From assembly GCA_963556255.1 (NCBI GenBank), contig OY744605.1:35568896-35632895 (forward strand): a stretch of DNA of 64,000 nt, written 5' to 3'. Below are positions 25,320 through 37,300 of the stretch, one piece after another. The translations under genes were made by a program, and so were the position numbers. Under the pieces are notes generated by a model, which saw only the letters and a list, made by a program, of their open reading frames with translations, was not told where the DNA came from and did not search any database. The DNA is from Allolobophora icterica. Its lineage: Eukaryota > Annelida > Clitellata > Crassiclitellata > Lumbricidae. The stretch's first letter is position 1. The number at the start of each line of letters is the position of its first letter.

Positions 25320-25885
25320 TGAAGAGATAAAAGCAAAAACAGTAGAAGCAATAGCAGGTTTCAAGAATGTTGGCAGGATCAGAGAGATCAGTCAGCACAT
25401 CAAAGTGAAAAGCACCAGAACACGTATATTCGGTGCTGTACCTGTGCATGCAAGTGAAACGTGGAAACACAGAAAAGACGAGAACAGAATTGCTGGCATT
25501 TGAGACGAGGTTCTACAGAAGGATCTTGGACATCAGATGGCAACAGAGCATCACAAATGCTGAGGTGTGAAGGTGAGAGGGTTGCACATGGAATGTTGGA
25601 ACATCATGGAGCAAGTAAGGGAAAGGAAACTTCTTTGGACACATCTGCAGGATGGATAACAACAAGATGCTCAAACATGCTGGATTTGGAGTGATGAACG
25701 ACACAGGGATCAGAGGTAGACCAAACAGGGACTGGCAGGAGGATGTCACAGATTGGTGGTCGGACACAGATGTGCACAGACCGAGCATATTGGCATAGAA
25801 CAGAAGCCAATGGAGAAATATAGTGAGGTGTGCAATCGACACCAATGGGTGATGAGCCAGCCCACTGACTAAAATAAGACAGGTA
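25320..25885 (+). pseudogene. RTE-like LINE, C-terminal ORF fragment
   Basis: Reading with frame changes gives AVPVHASETWKHRKDENRI, then LLAFETRFYRRILDIRWQQ and SITNAEV, then a FGHI/RMD-like block, RGRPNRDWQED and a terminal W-H-R block. This series (LYGSETW..., F..RCYRRILGIRW..., ITN.EV, ...GRPK..W..DI) is the C-terminal domain of RTE-clade LINE proteins, a lineage different from the L2-like copies in the window. Stops and several frameshifts make it inactive. The catalytic part is missing. Confidence 0.82.
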
Positions 25886-26227
25886 CTGGAAATTATGATT
25901 CTTTTCATCTGATTTTATTATTATTATTTTTTCCCCAAGATACAATGACACTTCAGGATTTTAAAACAATGTCTGGAAATAATAAAATGAACGTTGGAAA
26001 CGGCTTGTAACTCATGAAGTTCTGGCTCAGCAAATGTGCCATGAAAGGCAACGGCATTGAAGCACTGAATGGTAATTGCAAAAGGTTGCAAGTTTCTTTA
26101 GGGTCTCTATAAATTTGAGTTAGGCAGCACCCACAGTCCTTACTGACATCCAGCCCATAGATATTGACAGGACCAAGGGTCTCGAATGCATCCGGTACAA
26201 AGTGGTATGTTGAGAGAAGTTGAATCA

Positions 26228-26357
26228 ATATTATGAATGTTATTATAATTGTTATTATAATCATTATTATCATCATCATCACCACCACCACCACCACCAC
26301 CACCACCACCACCACACCACCACCACCACCACCACCACCACCACCACCACCACCACC
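26228..26357. repeat. (ATT)n/(CAT)n/(CCA)n compound trinucleotide repeat
   Basis: ATTAT-rich sequence grades into CATCAT and then about 25 CCA/CAC units (26281-26357) with one CA slip near 26316. Thr, Pro, Gly and Trp homopolymer frames here are artefacts. Confidence 0.96.
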
Positions 26358-26404
26358 AAACAAGGTGCAAATTGAAGCCTCCTCTGAGAGGTTGCTGTGT
26401 AGGT

Positions 26405-26640
26405 ACGAAGTGTTAGTGACTTCATTTTCTTAGCCTAAGCATATGAGGCGGGTGGCCAGTTCTCTCCCTCGCCATCTCATCTTCTCACCAACAGTGTATG
26501 GTCAGTGTACTCATTATAGCTGTGTTGGCTAGGGGGCGCAGGTGAAGCAGAAATCTTGAACAAATTTCTGCCCTGGCACTGAAACCCCCAACCTCTCAAT
26601 AGACAGTCCAGCTCGCTAACCACTACACTACACTACTACT
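26405..26640 (-). mobile_element. tRNA-Asp-like SINE, copy 2
   Basis: On the minus strand the head runs TAGTGTAGTGGTTAGCG and GGACTGTCTATTGAGAGG, followed by a decayed B box (GGGTTTCAGTGC). The body (GCCAGGGCAGAAATTTG, CTGACCATACACTG, GATGAGATGGCGAGGGAGAG, AAATGAAGTCACTAACACTTC) matches copy 3 closely. See the copy at 45335-45582 for the best-preserved head. Confidence 0.88.
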
Positions 26641-28329
26641 TGGGTTGCTCGATAGCGTAAGCAGTAGGAAAGAGGCAGAAAGACACATGCGGACATGCAG
26701 GCTTATTCTGCCTCACTTTTCTCAAAACAAGCAGATGTAACAAGGTCATGAAACATCAGGTCAACACTCGCTAGCTAGCAATGATACTGTGAAAGTTAAC
26801 TGATTGGGCAAATGGGCCACGCATTGTGTATTCACTCCGGCTGATTTACATTCTCATATCTGGCACCACCCTGTGGTGTGGGGTTTCTTCTCCGCAGTTG
26901 GCAACTTTCTATTGCCACTGTCACGTGATTTTGTCGTTGTCACATGAACAACTCAACGATTGGACGGATATGATGAACGGACCAGCAACAAACATCAGCC
27001 AGCATCAATCATTCCCAGGCCTTTCAGACTGTTAAGACACATTCATTTGGAAGAAAATATCTCCCTCTTTACCCTCTGCCTCCCCTCCCTCGTTTCCATC
27101 CTCCTTCCCACTGATGGTTGATTCAGTTCCGGATTTCCTGTACTAATTCACTCGGTTCAAACAGCTGCCAAAGACCATTCACATCTACAAAGAACCACTA
27201 GGCCTATTCTATGCTGGTTCTCCGCATTTCAATAATAAAGGAGCCAAATGAGTAGCAGCCTCGCCCTGATATTGTTATGCTAATATTTATTGACAGACAA
27301 TTAATCAATCAGTCTTTTTTCCTCTGCCTCTTCCTCTTCCCCCTCCTCCTCCTCCTTCTCTCCTCCTCGAGACCGGAAGGATGAAATAACTGAACGAAGG
27401 CCTGAAAACAGCTGCCCTCCTTTCCACCTCGGCTCCCTCCCTTCCCTCTCTCCCTCCTCCTCCTCCTCCACCTCCCTGCAATTAATTGGCGCTGGGTCAC
27501 CTGGAGGTGAGGAAATAAAGCCCGGCCCATCGCTTGCTCAGGCGTCTGAAATAGCTTAGGCAAGCAACAAAATGGGGTGTAAAATCAGCAGAAACAGCCT
27601 GCCCAGCACCCCCCCCACGACCCCGATGATGACCTGGCATCTGAAAAACTGTGCCCGGCAGGTGGCCTACACCTCCTACCTCCTCCTTAGCTTCGTAGGC
27701 CACCATTAACCCCCACCAACTGCATTCTCTTTCGGCAGCCCTAGGGATTTGTCTGTCAATGGCCCTGAGTCGAATAAATCTCCCCAGTTAAATTAATTGG
27801 CTGCACCACTGGGGTCCTGTCCACACCATTTTTTACAAACCCTCTTGGAATCTTGGTCCATAAGCGGAAAATCCTCCACCCAGAAATCCCCATATACCCT
27901 TTGTCTTGTCTTCAACCATCCTCGATTCGCACCACGGAAGACCCTCTTAACTTCTAACTTAGTTCTGGAAAATTGAGAGCGACACCTCCTCAAACAAGGA
28001 TCACTTCTATTTTTTCTTTTTTAGACCCTGTCATTCATTTTCATGCCTTTTCAGGTCAGAAGTGTATTTGGAAAGAATTCCAGATGAACCAGCAGCAGCA
28101 GCCTCAGAGGTCGGGTGGATCTGCCGAATGTTGACATTTTTGACAATTTGAATGCAGGAGATAGTCGCTGATGATAGACCTTTATCTAAGCGAAAGCATA
28201 AGTGTGAATTGTCTTAGAAAACTAAGTCAAGATCTAGAAGACATGAGGGGAGTGAGGACTATGACAGACACATGCCACATGCATAATGGACTGGATTTTG
28301 ATTCAGAGGACCACTCCATCTCCATCTCC
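26641..28329. other. Gene-free spacer with a pyrimidine-rich block
   Basis: The region 27310-27480 is strongly pyrimidine-rich on the plus strand (CTCCTCCTCCTCC), giving Arg/Gly/Glu-rich minus frames of no significance. A TAGGCCTA palindrome is at 27199-27206. No exon or repeat end recognised. Confidence 0.5.
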
Positions 28330-28700
28330 ATAATTCATGTGGTTCTTTCCTTCTGTGTCTGCCATTGTCTGTCTGTCTGCATGTATTCATGCATGTCTGT
28401 ACCTATCTTTTGTCTGTCTGGGTGTCTGTCTGTTGAACTGAAAAGTGGACAGTTTGATAGAATACTCTGAACTAAAATCAAAACTATTATGAACAGTTTG
28501 TACAGACAGACCATCTAGTCTGTCTGTCTGTCTGTCTATCTGTTTGTCTGGATGAATGGGTGGTTGTATGGGTGGATGCTGTCTGTCTGTGTATCTTTCT
28601 GTGTGCGTGTATCTTTGTGTCTGTGTTTCCGGTATGTTTGTGTGTCTATGAGTCTGTTTGTCTCAATGAATAGACAGACGAGTATGGGTGTGTCAGTCTA
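28330..28700. repeat. Degenerate (TCTG)n / TGTG low-complexity tract
   Basis: TCTG-rich patches at about 28366-28435, 28505-28550 and 28578-28670, separated by unique sequence. They create Cys/Val/Ser-rich frames without coding merit. Confidence 0.8.
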
Positions 28701-28953
28701 TCAGAGAATGTCAGGTCCTTCTATCTATTCCACTTTAGTTAATTTAGTACAAACCAATCCCTTTCCCTGTTTTCCATTTAGTCAAAAGCCAGATCCTCTT
28801 CTGAACCTTTCTTTTCTTATTTCATGAAATTTGACAAGCACCTTATCCATCCAACTGACAATGCCCAAACTATCCTGAGTTTGAGGCTAGAATATAGCAT
28901 TCACTTTCCCCATCAATAAGCCTGGTGTCAGGAAGTAGCATGACCCACAGAAT

Positions 28954-29686
28954 CAGTGGTTTTCAACCTTTTTTGTAGTGATGGAACATTACACAAAGAA
29001 ATCATTTGCTCACGGAACCCAGCGTGTTTCATCGGTCCAATTTCTCATAAAGTAAATGTAATTGTAGTTTGTAATGTTGGGATAATATTTAGATTTTAGA
29101 ATTTTAAACTTAGGATATCAGTTAGTTGCACTTGCGGTGCAGGTTATTATTATATTACATTACAAATGCGTACTTGAGTCCAGCACTCTAGAGCAGTAGA
29201 GTGAGTTGAGTCTGAGTAGACTCATAGAGCCATAGATTAGTATAACGACATATACAATGCAACAATACATTAACATAATAATGGGGAGGGGGATAGAGTA
29301 ATGGTAACACTCATGGCCAGGACAGCATAAGGTACGCGGATCGATTCCCATAACCCCCTCTAGGGCGGCGCCTTGCATGGCTGCCAAACCGTGTGTTTAA
29401 TTAAGATCTTGACTGTTCTTTCATGTTACAATGTAATCTTACTGCGTCTGTCGGTCTGAAATAATAAAGAATATAATAATAATTATTATTATTATTATTT
29501 ATTTAACATAGAATCGTGTCTAGCAAGACTGATTGAAAGCCGTGAAGAATTCTGCTCATTGCTCATCTTTCTGTGAAATTCATTTAGTGTTTATTAATTT
29601 TATATTAAACTGCAGCGGAACCTGGCTGACGCCTGCAGAACCCTTAGGTTTCGTGGAACCCCCCCCCCCCCGGTTGAAAACCACTG
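28954..29686. mobile_element. hAT-type element (733 bp) with a nested SINE
   Basis: Ends CAGTGGTTTTCAACC and GGTTGAAAACCACTG are a perfect 15-bp inverted repeat. Subterminal GGAAC(A/C) blocks occur on both sides. Flanks cacagaat and cactgcag share 5 of 8 bases, so the target duplication is decayed. A poly-C run at 29660-29671 lies near the right end. Internally a SINE at 29281-29502 interrupts it, so the original element was about 510 bp. No transposase motif is visible. Confidence 0.88.
29281..29502 (+). mobile_element. tRNA-like SINE nested in the hAT element
   Basis: The A-box-like TAGAGTAATGG at 29294-29304 matches 10 of 11 and the B box GGATCGATTCC at 29338-29348 matches 10 of 11, at tRNA spacing. 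A GC-rich body (CTAGGGCGGCGCCTTGCATGG) follows, and the element ends in a (TAA/ATT)n run at 29466-29501. It is a third head type, different from the Asp-like and Thr-like SINEs. Confidence 0.75.
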
Positions 29687-30257
29687 CACTGCAGTGGAAC
29701 TTCATATTGCTGTGGAAATTATAGAATACCATGATCAGCACCATATAGTTAACCTACTTAAAGATGGTTCTTGTCTTTGGGTCATTGAGTGCCTGCCAGT
29801 GGAGGCTTTCTCCACACATCATTTGACTACATGGACCAAATGAATTCCAATGCCATGAAGTATAAGTACAAAGCCCCTCTGTGAGGCTGAACAGGCTCTT
29901 GATAAATGGATGGATGCCTTCTTCCATATCAGTGTATTTGCTGAGTGTTGCTGAATGTTCAGTCACGGTTAACTAGTAGGTTGGTTCTGCTTAATAAATA
30001 GCATGGGAACCTGGATATTCTGGAATGTAATTTGCCAATTGTGTGTCTACAAAAATCACTGGCAACAGATCTGAAGCCAATCAAAACCCAACTAATCCTT
30101 CTGTAACAAATGGATTCTCTGTCTCTCTGTCCATTGCAGTTTACAAGCGTCAATACTTCTGCCATAAACATTCTGCCATTTACTTGTAATTGTAATTGTA
30201 ATTTGGACAATTTCTATAGTATTATCAGTAGTAAGTTACTTCTAGGATGCTTTACAC
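29687..30257. other. No recognisable feature
   Basis: Short frames only; four TGTAAT/TTGTAA-type units at about 30182-30202. Confidence 0.5.
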
Positions 30258-30470
30258 CAGGGGTTCCCAACCTTTTCTATGCCCTGCACCCCTGGGAAAT
30301 GTTTGATTAATGTTCGCACCCCCTACAAAAGCTATAGACAAGCATCAAGTGTTAATAGATAGTTTCTACATGCATACAGTACAGTAGTAACATGCTTTCC
30401 CTCTTTATCAAATCCCTGAAATGCCATCTTGCACCCCTAGGGTGCGGGCACCCCAGGCTGGCAACCCCTG
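30258..30470. mobile_element. Non-autonomous hAT-type element (213 bp)
   Basis: Ends CAGGGGTTCCCAACC and GGCTGGCAACCCCTG match at 13 of 15 positions when inverted. The target duplication ctttacac/ctttacaa (30250-30257 and 30471-30478) has one mismatch. The inside is non-coding, with GCACCCC repeated on both sides. Confidence 0.92.
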
Positions 30471-30478
30471 CTTTACAA

Positions 30479-31304
30479 CTGTCAGGGCAAATGCTAGGGG
30501 TTACATAGCAAGTACAGTTTAACATATTGCAGAATAAAGAAGGCCTGCTATCAGTAGGCCTACTTAGATTTTACAAGTAAAGTTATTTTCTGTTTCTATG
30601 AGAATAGGCCTAAATTATTTACATACCAAGAAATGCCTGAATGATTTGCTGATCAGATATGCAAAATTTTACAAATTGCTTTGCTGGGAATATTTCCCTC
30701 AGAATGTCAACACCAATTCAGCAACCACATCAGAGAACTTCAGGAACAGGCAGAAAATAATTACACCTAAGTAGTCCTCATTTGATGACTACTAAAACTA
30801 TACAAAAAACTTCAATTATCAGATTTTTAACCTGTGAGCAATTAAACCGCAGCCATCGAAATTACTGCCAATAAATAACCTCAGATATAAATAATAATTA
30901 TGTCCACAGCTATGTCAGGTATGAAGCAATGACTGAGCCTGACCCGATTAGCAATGAATAATGCTCTAGGAAATCTGACTGTTTGCAATGTTCAATTCTT
31001 TCCATGTAAGGTCAACAATGTAATTATCCGGTCCTTTAGCAACTTTTCAGCACTTACTTGATGTGCTGTATAGCGAGCCATTCCACATTGAAGAACCTAA
31101 CTATTTCATGTTTAAATACATCCTGACCCTAAGCTGCTGGATGTTTAATAGTCGAGAGTGACTGTTAGAAAATATCAAAATAATCAGGATAACATATTAT
31201 TAAAATTCATACACAACAGCATCCAGAAAATTTCCCATGCATGCTCAGGCCTACAAACAAGTGCATGCACACATACATAGAAACATACATAAATACACAT
31301 GTAT
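30479..31304. other. No recognisable feature
   Basis: Two TAGGCCTA palindromes lie close together at 30555-30562 and 30605-30612. Otherwise AT-rich and empty. Confidence 0.5.
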
Positions 31305-31452
31305 ATACATATCTATACATACACACACACATATATATATATATACATATATATACACACATATATATACATGTGTGTGTATATATGTATATATATGTGT
31401 GTGTATATATATATGTGTATATATATGTGTATATAAATATATATATACCCAT
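31305..31452. repeat. Palindromic CA/TA/TG microsatellite
   Basis: ACACAC/ATATAT blocks on the left are mirrored by TATATA/TGTGTG blocks on the right around a centre at ACATGT (31370-31375). A frame on either strand is an artefact of the repeat. Single strands could fold into a long hairpin. Confidence 0.9.
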
Positions 31453-32214
31453 GAGCAGCCACTTTGGTTCACTCGCCTTCTGTGTCATGTTGGCCAATTA
31501 TTCATCCTAATGCAGAACGTGCACAATAATTCCTTACTTGTTTGAACATTTGCGTGTTGAAATTATTCAGTGTTTCCATTGTGCATTTCAAACATTTTGG
31601 ATGACGGTGTTTCCTTTACATGTCATCTTGGCACACCCAACTGCATGAGGGGAGATGGGCTTCCTAGTTCAGGGTTGAGCCTCATATCTTTGAACTTAAG
31701 CCCCATTCTGCACCTGGGTAATTTTGGTCTCAGCAGAGGAGGAGCGATGGGTCTTTGGAGAGCTACGTTGACCGTTAAGTCAATTACTGGACTCTGCATC
31801 ATCTACAATAAATGAGGGATTACTAGACACTAGTGTTAACACGAATTGCAGAAACCAAAAATAGTCATTGCACTACACCATCCACACACTTGTTCCAGGA
31901 ACTCTGAACCTAGTGTCATCTGTCAACTCTGGGTAGCAATGGGTTAGTTGGGGTCCAGGAATCTGCATGTGTCTGCCACAGATGACTCTCCTAGTCATCT
32001 ATAGATTGTTGCTCGCCGACGTACTTTCTGGCATTACCGAAATGAAATTTATTCTGCATTTGTCGGCTAGCAACAATCTAAATCATAATTTAGGCTGGAA
32101 TAAGCAGCACTTTTCTGAAGTATTTAAAAGGTTCGACATCAGATATCCAGAAAGCCAACTAATTAACATAAATACAATACATACACAGACACACATACAT
32201 AATGCATACATATA
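31453..32214. other. No recognisable feature
   Basis: Contains short direct copies of GCTAGCAACAATCTA/ATAGATTGTTGCTCGCC in opposite orientation at 32001 and 32065, a small local inverted repeat. No gene. Confidence 0.4.
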
Positions 32215-33045
32215 TATGCTTAAGACTTAATCCGGTTAAGACGCAGTTTATATGGCTTGGCACACCCCAGCAGCTCTCCAAAATCGATTTGACTTCTCTT
32301 GCCTTGCAATTCCCACACCTTACTTTTTCGACCTGGGTCCGGGACTTGGGAGTCATCCTGGACCAGGAACTTGCATTTACGCGGCACATAAACCTTCTCT
32401 CCCGCAGCTGTTATTACCAGCTCCGGCAGCTGAAGGTGATTTCCCGTTCTTTGTCCTCTGGTGCAGCTTCCACACTTGTCCATGCATTTGTTGTTTCTCG
32501 ACTGGACTACTGCAGTGCCATATATAACGGACTGCCGGCCTGCCGGATTGAGCCCCTGAATAGAATCCTGCGTTCTGCTGCCCGCCTTATAGGCCGCATC
32601 CCCAAGTTTGGCAGAGTGTCTGCGTATATGAGGGATGTCCTACACTGGCTCCCCTACCCGCAACGCATCACCTATCGAATCTCTGCCTTGGTTCGGCGAT
32701 GCTTTGAAGGCGTGGCCCCTCCATACCTGCGGGAGCTCTGCTGTCCCACTTCATGTTCGCAACGTCGTTGCTCTCTCCGCTCAGCTGGGCAGGCTGAACT
32801 TATTGTTCCCCGTGCGCGGACAGCCATACAACAGCGCCGTGCCTTCTCTGTGGCTGGCCCCATGACCTAGAATGGGCTCCCTACCAAACTCCGCCAAATA
32901 CCGATTGGTCATTTCACCTTGTTTCTTACTGTTCTCAAAACTGCGTTGTTCGACCGTGGTTGGGCTGGGAGCGCTCCTGAGTAGGCAATCTTGAAGTCTT
33001 GAAGGGGCGCTATAAAAAACTGCTTTAATAATAATAATAATAATA
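32215..33045 (+). pseudogene. 5'-truncated L2/CR1-like LINE, nearly intact 3' end
   Basis: From about 32219 a plus frame reads LRLNPVKTQFIWLGT, then VRDLGVILDQELAFTRHINLLSRSCYYQLRQL, then VSRLDYCSAIYNGLP, RILRSAARLIG, VLHWLPYPQRITYRIS and AFSVAGP. All the post-palm blocks of L2-type ORF2 are there in order. The track stops at TAG (32868-32870) exactly where the family has Trp in the WNxLP block. Past that codon the same frame continues NGLPTKLRQIP...LKTALF to a second stop at 32982-32984. Then comes the typical 3' end (GGGGCGCTATAAAAAAC) and a (TAA)n tail at 33029-33044. It is GC-richer than its surroundings and is the best-preserved LINE here. Confidence 0.92.
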
Positions 33046-33687
33046 TATACAAACACCTATGTACCTCAAACATTCATTATTATCCTACATACAAAAAGAT
33101 GAATGGCTGTTATGAATTGTTGGCATATATGGTGAGCAATCAGCTACTATCACCTTTTCACCAAAGACATTGATGGTAACAAAAGTATTCTGAGTTTCAT
33201 TAATAACTTGAAATTGATATAATATAAAAATTTGGGCAGATAAATGGTGTAAAGAACTAGTCTAGCAAACGTGAGTAAGCAGAAGAACTGCATTCATTGA
33301 ACAAATGAATAATACACTACAAACTAAGGAAACAGAGCAAACAAATCATCTCTTAATTAAAAATCATAATTCAGTCACACAACACTTCTACAAAGGACCC
33401 TATCTATGACTCAGTACATTCTGATGATTCTAGTGGCCAAGATAAAAGCACAGCTGCAGCTGTTTTGTTTACAGGTCAAGCTACAGCTATAAATATAACA
33501 AATATTGCAACTTAATGGATCCATCGAACAACATAAATATATGTGTTTAATTGTTTGTACTGTATGACTGTTTGTACACCTGTATGTATATGTGCATGTA
33601 TGCATGTATGAATGTGTCATGTATGTTTGTCTGTATGCATGTTTGTTTGTTTGTGTGTGTGTATGCATGTGCATTTGTATGCATATA
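33046..33687. other. No recognisable feature
   Basis: AT-rich; TGTATG-type repeats begin at about 33550 and lead into the next microsatellite. Confidence 0.5.
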
Positions 33688-33766
33688 TGTAAGTAAGTAA
33701 GTATGTATGTATGTATGTATGTATGTATGTATGTATGTATGTATGTATGTATGTATGTATGTATGC
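33688..33766. repeat. (TATG)n microsatellite
   Basis: Three GTAA units followed by about 16 TATG units. It explains the His/Thr/Tyr/Ile repeat frames on the minus strand over 33411-33965. Confidence 0.96.
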
Positions 33767-36700
33767 ATATAGGTATGTATATGGGCATTTGCACAGTACC
33801 TCTCAGGCACATCATAGCATTGCTTCCTGCTAGCGTTACTGAGGCCAGCCCAACAAATCTTAGAATAAAAGTTAAACAGATGACAAGCTCTTCTGTATTT
33901 TGCACCTTCTGCACACCTCTTAGCACTTTTGGGAGTTGCAGAATGGCGCCAAGTAAATGTTTCATTACACTACATCACCACTGAAGACAGGAGAAGCAGT
34001 AGTGAATTTACCCAGTTTCCATAAACATTTTGGCATTTCCTAACTGCGTGAGAGTTTTTTTTAGCAGATTAATTCATGTTTTTGTTCTCATACCCTTTTG
34101 GCAGCTGAATAGCTGGTGTTTGTTTTCTCATGAGATCAATTTTGTACACTGCATTTTTACAGCCATAGTTAGAGCTTGTGGTGCCAGATGATGCCCTGTA
34201 TGTGTGTGAAGCACTTCTGCTTGATTCCCTTAGGTCAAAATTTTCATTTACAGTGACTTAAAACTTGTATGTACTTGAATGTATCTGAACTCTGATCTGT
34301 ATGTATCTGAACTCTGATCTGGATGTATCTGAACTTGGGAGATTAATGCAGCACCTTTTAAAACTGACTACACTGAATGCATACTGTGAGTAGGTAGATC
34401 AGGCAGCAATGGAGAGGACTGGAAGCTAAGAAAATGAAGCCATTAATATTTCACACCTATGGTTGCCTCGTGGGCTCAAACTTAAGGGGTGGCTCTTTTT
34501 TCTTCTTCAGAAAATTATCATGTGTTCTTCCAATAGGCATTCCACTGAAACTAAGGTAACATTTATGGTCAAGTAATTCATGCTATCCATCCCAGTCTGA
34601 TCCGTCAGATCCCATTCCATCATAACTAGGCCATAATCCCTTTCAATCATATTTCACTGCATTAACTTTAAGGTAACTTCAGCATATGTTCTCCACACCC
34701 TTTGAAACAACACTGCGGCAGCCTGTAGGATCTTATGGCTGAAAATAGTTGAAAAGGGTTCTGAAGGATTCTTCCCATCAAAAGTGCAGGATTACTGAAG
34801 ACTGGCAGGGAAGGCTCTGTTCAAAGCCGGGTGCCAATGACTGACTAGTCATCCTACAGTGTAAAGCCAGTTCATTTCCTCATTAGCTGATGTTGCTGCA
34901 ACAGGCACCCTTGTCAATCTGGAATAATCAGCTCCTTATGGCCTCATAACATTATCTAGAATTCTGATCTGTGATGTGAGCTGGAGTGTGAACTGGAATG
35001 CTCTTCATAATCCCCCCCCCATCCTCTTCCTAAGAGTACCAGAAAGGACAGTGGTGTGGGGAAATTATCTTTCCCCTTATGAATCTTCAGGAAATTCTAC
35101 CCATCTGTTTCCTTCCTAAAAATAACATCTCCCTTTAAGGCTCACCAACTCCACCTGTTCGTTGTGACTCTCGTTAGCAAAACTGGTATTAAGGTTAATA
35201 TAGCCAAAACCTTGCTTTATATTTTTATTCTTGTCACTTTTGAACTGCACTGATAGCTTCATCCATCAACAAAGCATGTCTGAATTTTTTAACACAGAGT
35301 TTCAGAGAAACCTCTTCTCAGATGCAAATGGCATGACAATTTGGTTCAGTTGCTGCTATTAGTACATTCTCTGTGTCACAACTTGATATGTAGTTGCCAT
35401 TCTATAGGTAATTCTTAATCTCTGGACATTTGCTAAATTTTAAGACCTGAACCATGAGAAAAAACTAAAACTAAAATAAAAGTTGGCAAAATAGTAATAA
35501 TTGTAGCATTACCTTACGTAATTCTTAATCTATGGATATTTTCTGAATCCTGATAGATCATGTGGATCATGGGTACAAAATAAAAAGTTAAGATAAAGAT
35601 TTGCAAAAATATTAATTGTAGCATTAAAGTTATCAAGATAATGCACACATACTAGCAGTCAACAGCCAGAAGAGATGTCCTACAATTGGTTGAATAGCAA
35701 AGCAAAAACTGAAATTGGCAAGATTCACCAGGAAACACAATGCAGTGCACTTTATAAAAACTCCCGGGGCTACAGCCAGATGGAGTGTTGCAGGCATCAT
35801 CTTAGTCACCATAAATCACCTCTTCCCACTAAAAAATTGTCATTTATGAATTCTATCACTACAGTGTCTCGTGCCCAAGGCATCAACTGATGGAGCATCA
35901 AACCAAGTCGAAATCGGGTAACCCAAGCCCTAACTGATTCCAAGTGACCTGGCGGCCAAAGCCAAGTTTTCACTGGCAATACCAAATCTGTTGTCAGTAA
36001 ACAACTGTTAATAACTAATGATTCAACAGTAAACTGTTGCTATTAATGACAAAACAAGAGGCAGAGGATCATTATCACCCCATGCTATCGGTAGCAATTA
36101 GGATAATGAATGCAATAAGTGCTCCTCATTTCCAGCATCCCAATCCCTTTTCCTGTAACACATTCTCCTGCAGGCCACGCATGGTCTCTGAGTAGTTATA
36201 TGTCTGGCTGCCTCCCCTCTCAAATTTTTCATTCCCTCTGTCATCAGTGACTGGCAAACAGCAGTCCAACCGGGACCTCCCCTTTGGCCTTCTCAAGGTC
36301 ACACTGAGTTGAATAAGGGCACTTAGCTGGAAATGCCTAAGCACATTGACTGGACATCGAAAACTGTCTTCAGGCATCTACTAATTACCCCATAAGGACT
36401 GCAAGAGGAGGTTTTGGCCCAGCTGGAGATGTTTACTCAGCCTCAGGGACTGTACTTGGGCTGGTATTATCTTACTTATCTACTTCCATGAACCCTTCAC
36501 AATCCAATCAAGATGTACCTGGGTCATCTGATAGCTTAATGTACTTCTGTACTTCCTCTGCAATTTTTCCTAATCCCACTCCATCTGAACCCTTCAAAAA
36601 ATCAAATCTCTGCCTCATGGCCAAATTTTATGGTCCTGGTCCCAAGTTTTCTTTAAAAAAAGCTTCTGAAAGAAACATTTAGCAATTAACTTAAGCTTCA

Positions 36701-37300
36701 CCTGCCACTTACATCGAAACTTAAAACAATCTGTTTATGTAAACGTCATCGTATTCAGAAATGCTGCAATTCTTTACAACTAAAAATTTACAGAACCTGC
36801 TGATTCATAACTTCTCAAAATAATAATCACCCAGGAAAAGATTCAGTCTGCTTTTCAAGTGCTTGAGGTTTAGGTCAAGGTTCAGAGGGCAAACAGACTT
36901 CCAGTAAACTAATACATCCACCCATGTGTAATTACATTCTATGTCAGCTCCGAAGTTTCATCACCTATGAGTAGTTGTTCCACAAAATGTGCTAGATAAA
37001 TTGAAAAGTACAATACAAAAAAACATTACAATATAAACCAATATTGTAACATAACATATTGCAATGTAATAAAAACACTATGCAGCAACATTTAACTATG
37101 AAGCTACAGCTGATAAAATACATTCTTCAGTTACTTTATCAGTCCTAGCTTTGTAAAACTGCATTACTACAGCAGCCAACTATAGTTCTTTACCCTCTAG
37201 TGGCACGCGTTCAGATTTTGTGGGCACGTAGAATTCGTAGCATCCTCCAAAATTTCAAACTTAGAAATACAAAATTCCTGTAGAAATCCAGTTTCTACAG
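33767..37300. other. 3.5 kb without a supported gene
   Basis: The only structure noticed is a 22-bp tandem repeat, 2.7 copies, at 34278-34336 (unit GTATCTGAACTCTGATCT plus four bases). Poly-C and poly-A runs occur near 35012 and 36655. The frames at 35675-35890, 36126-36377 and 36488-36682 have no recognisable domain. Confidence 0.45.

Noticed and set aside
26140..26433. Trp/Gly/Val homopolymer frames
   Set aside because: They translate the CCA trinucleotide repeat.
31207..31545. Overlapping Tyr/Ile/Val/Cys-rich frames on both strands
   Set aside because: They translate the CA/TA/TG palindromic microsatellite.
33411..33984. 184-codon His/Thr/Tyr-rich frame on the minus strand
   Set aside because: Its core is the TATG microsatellite and the flanks have no conserved motif.
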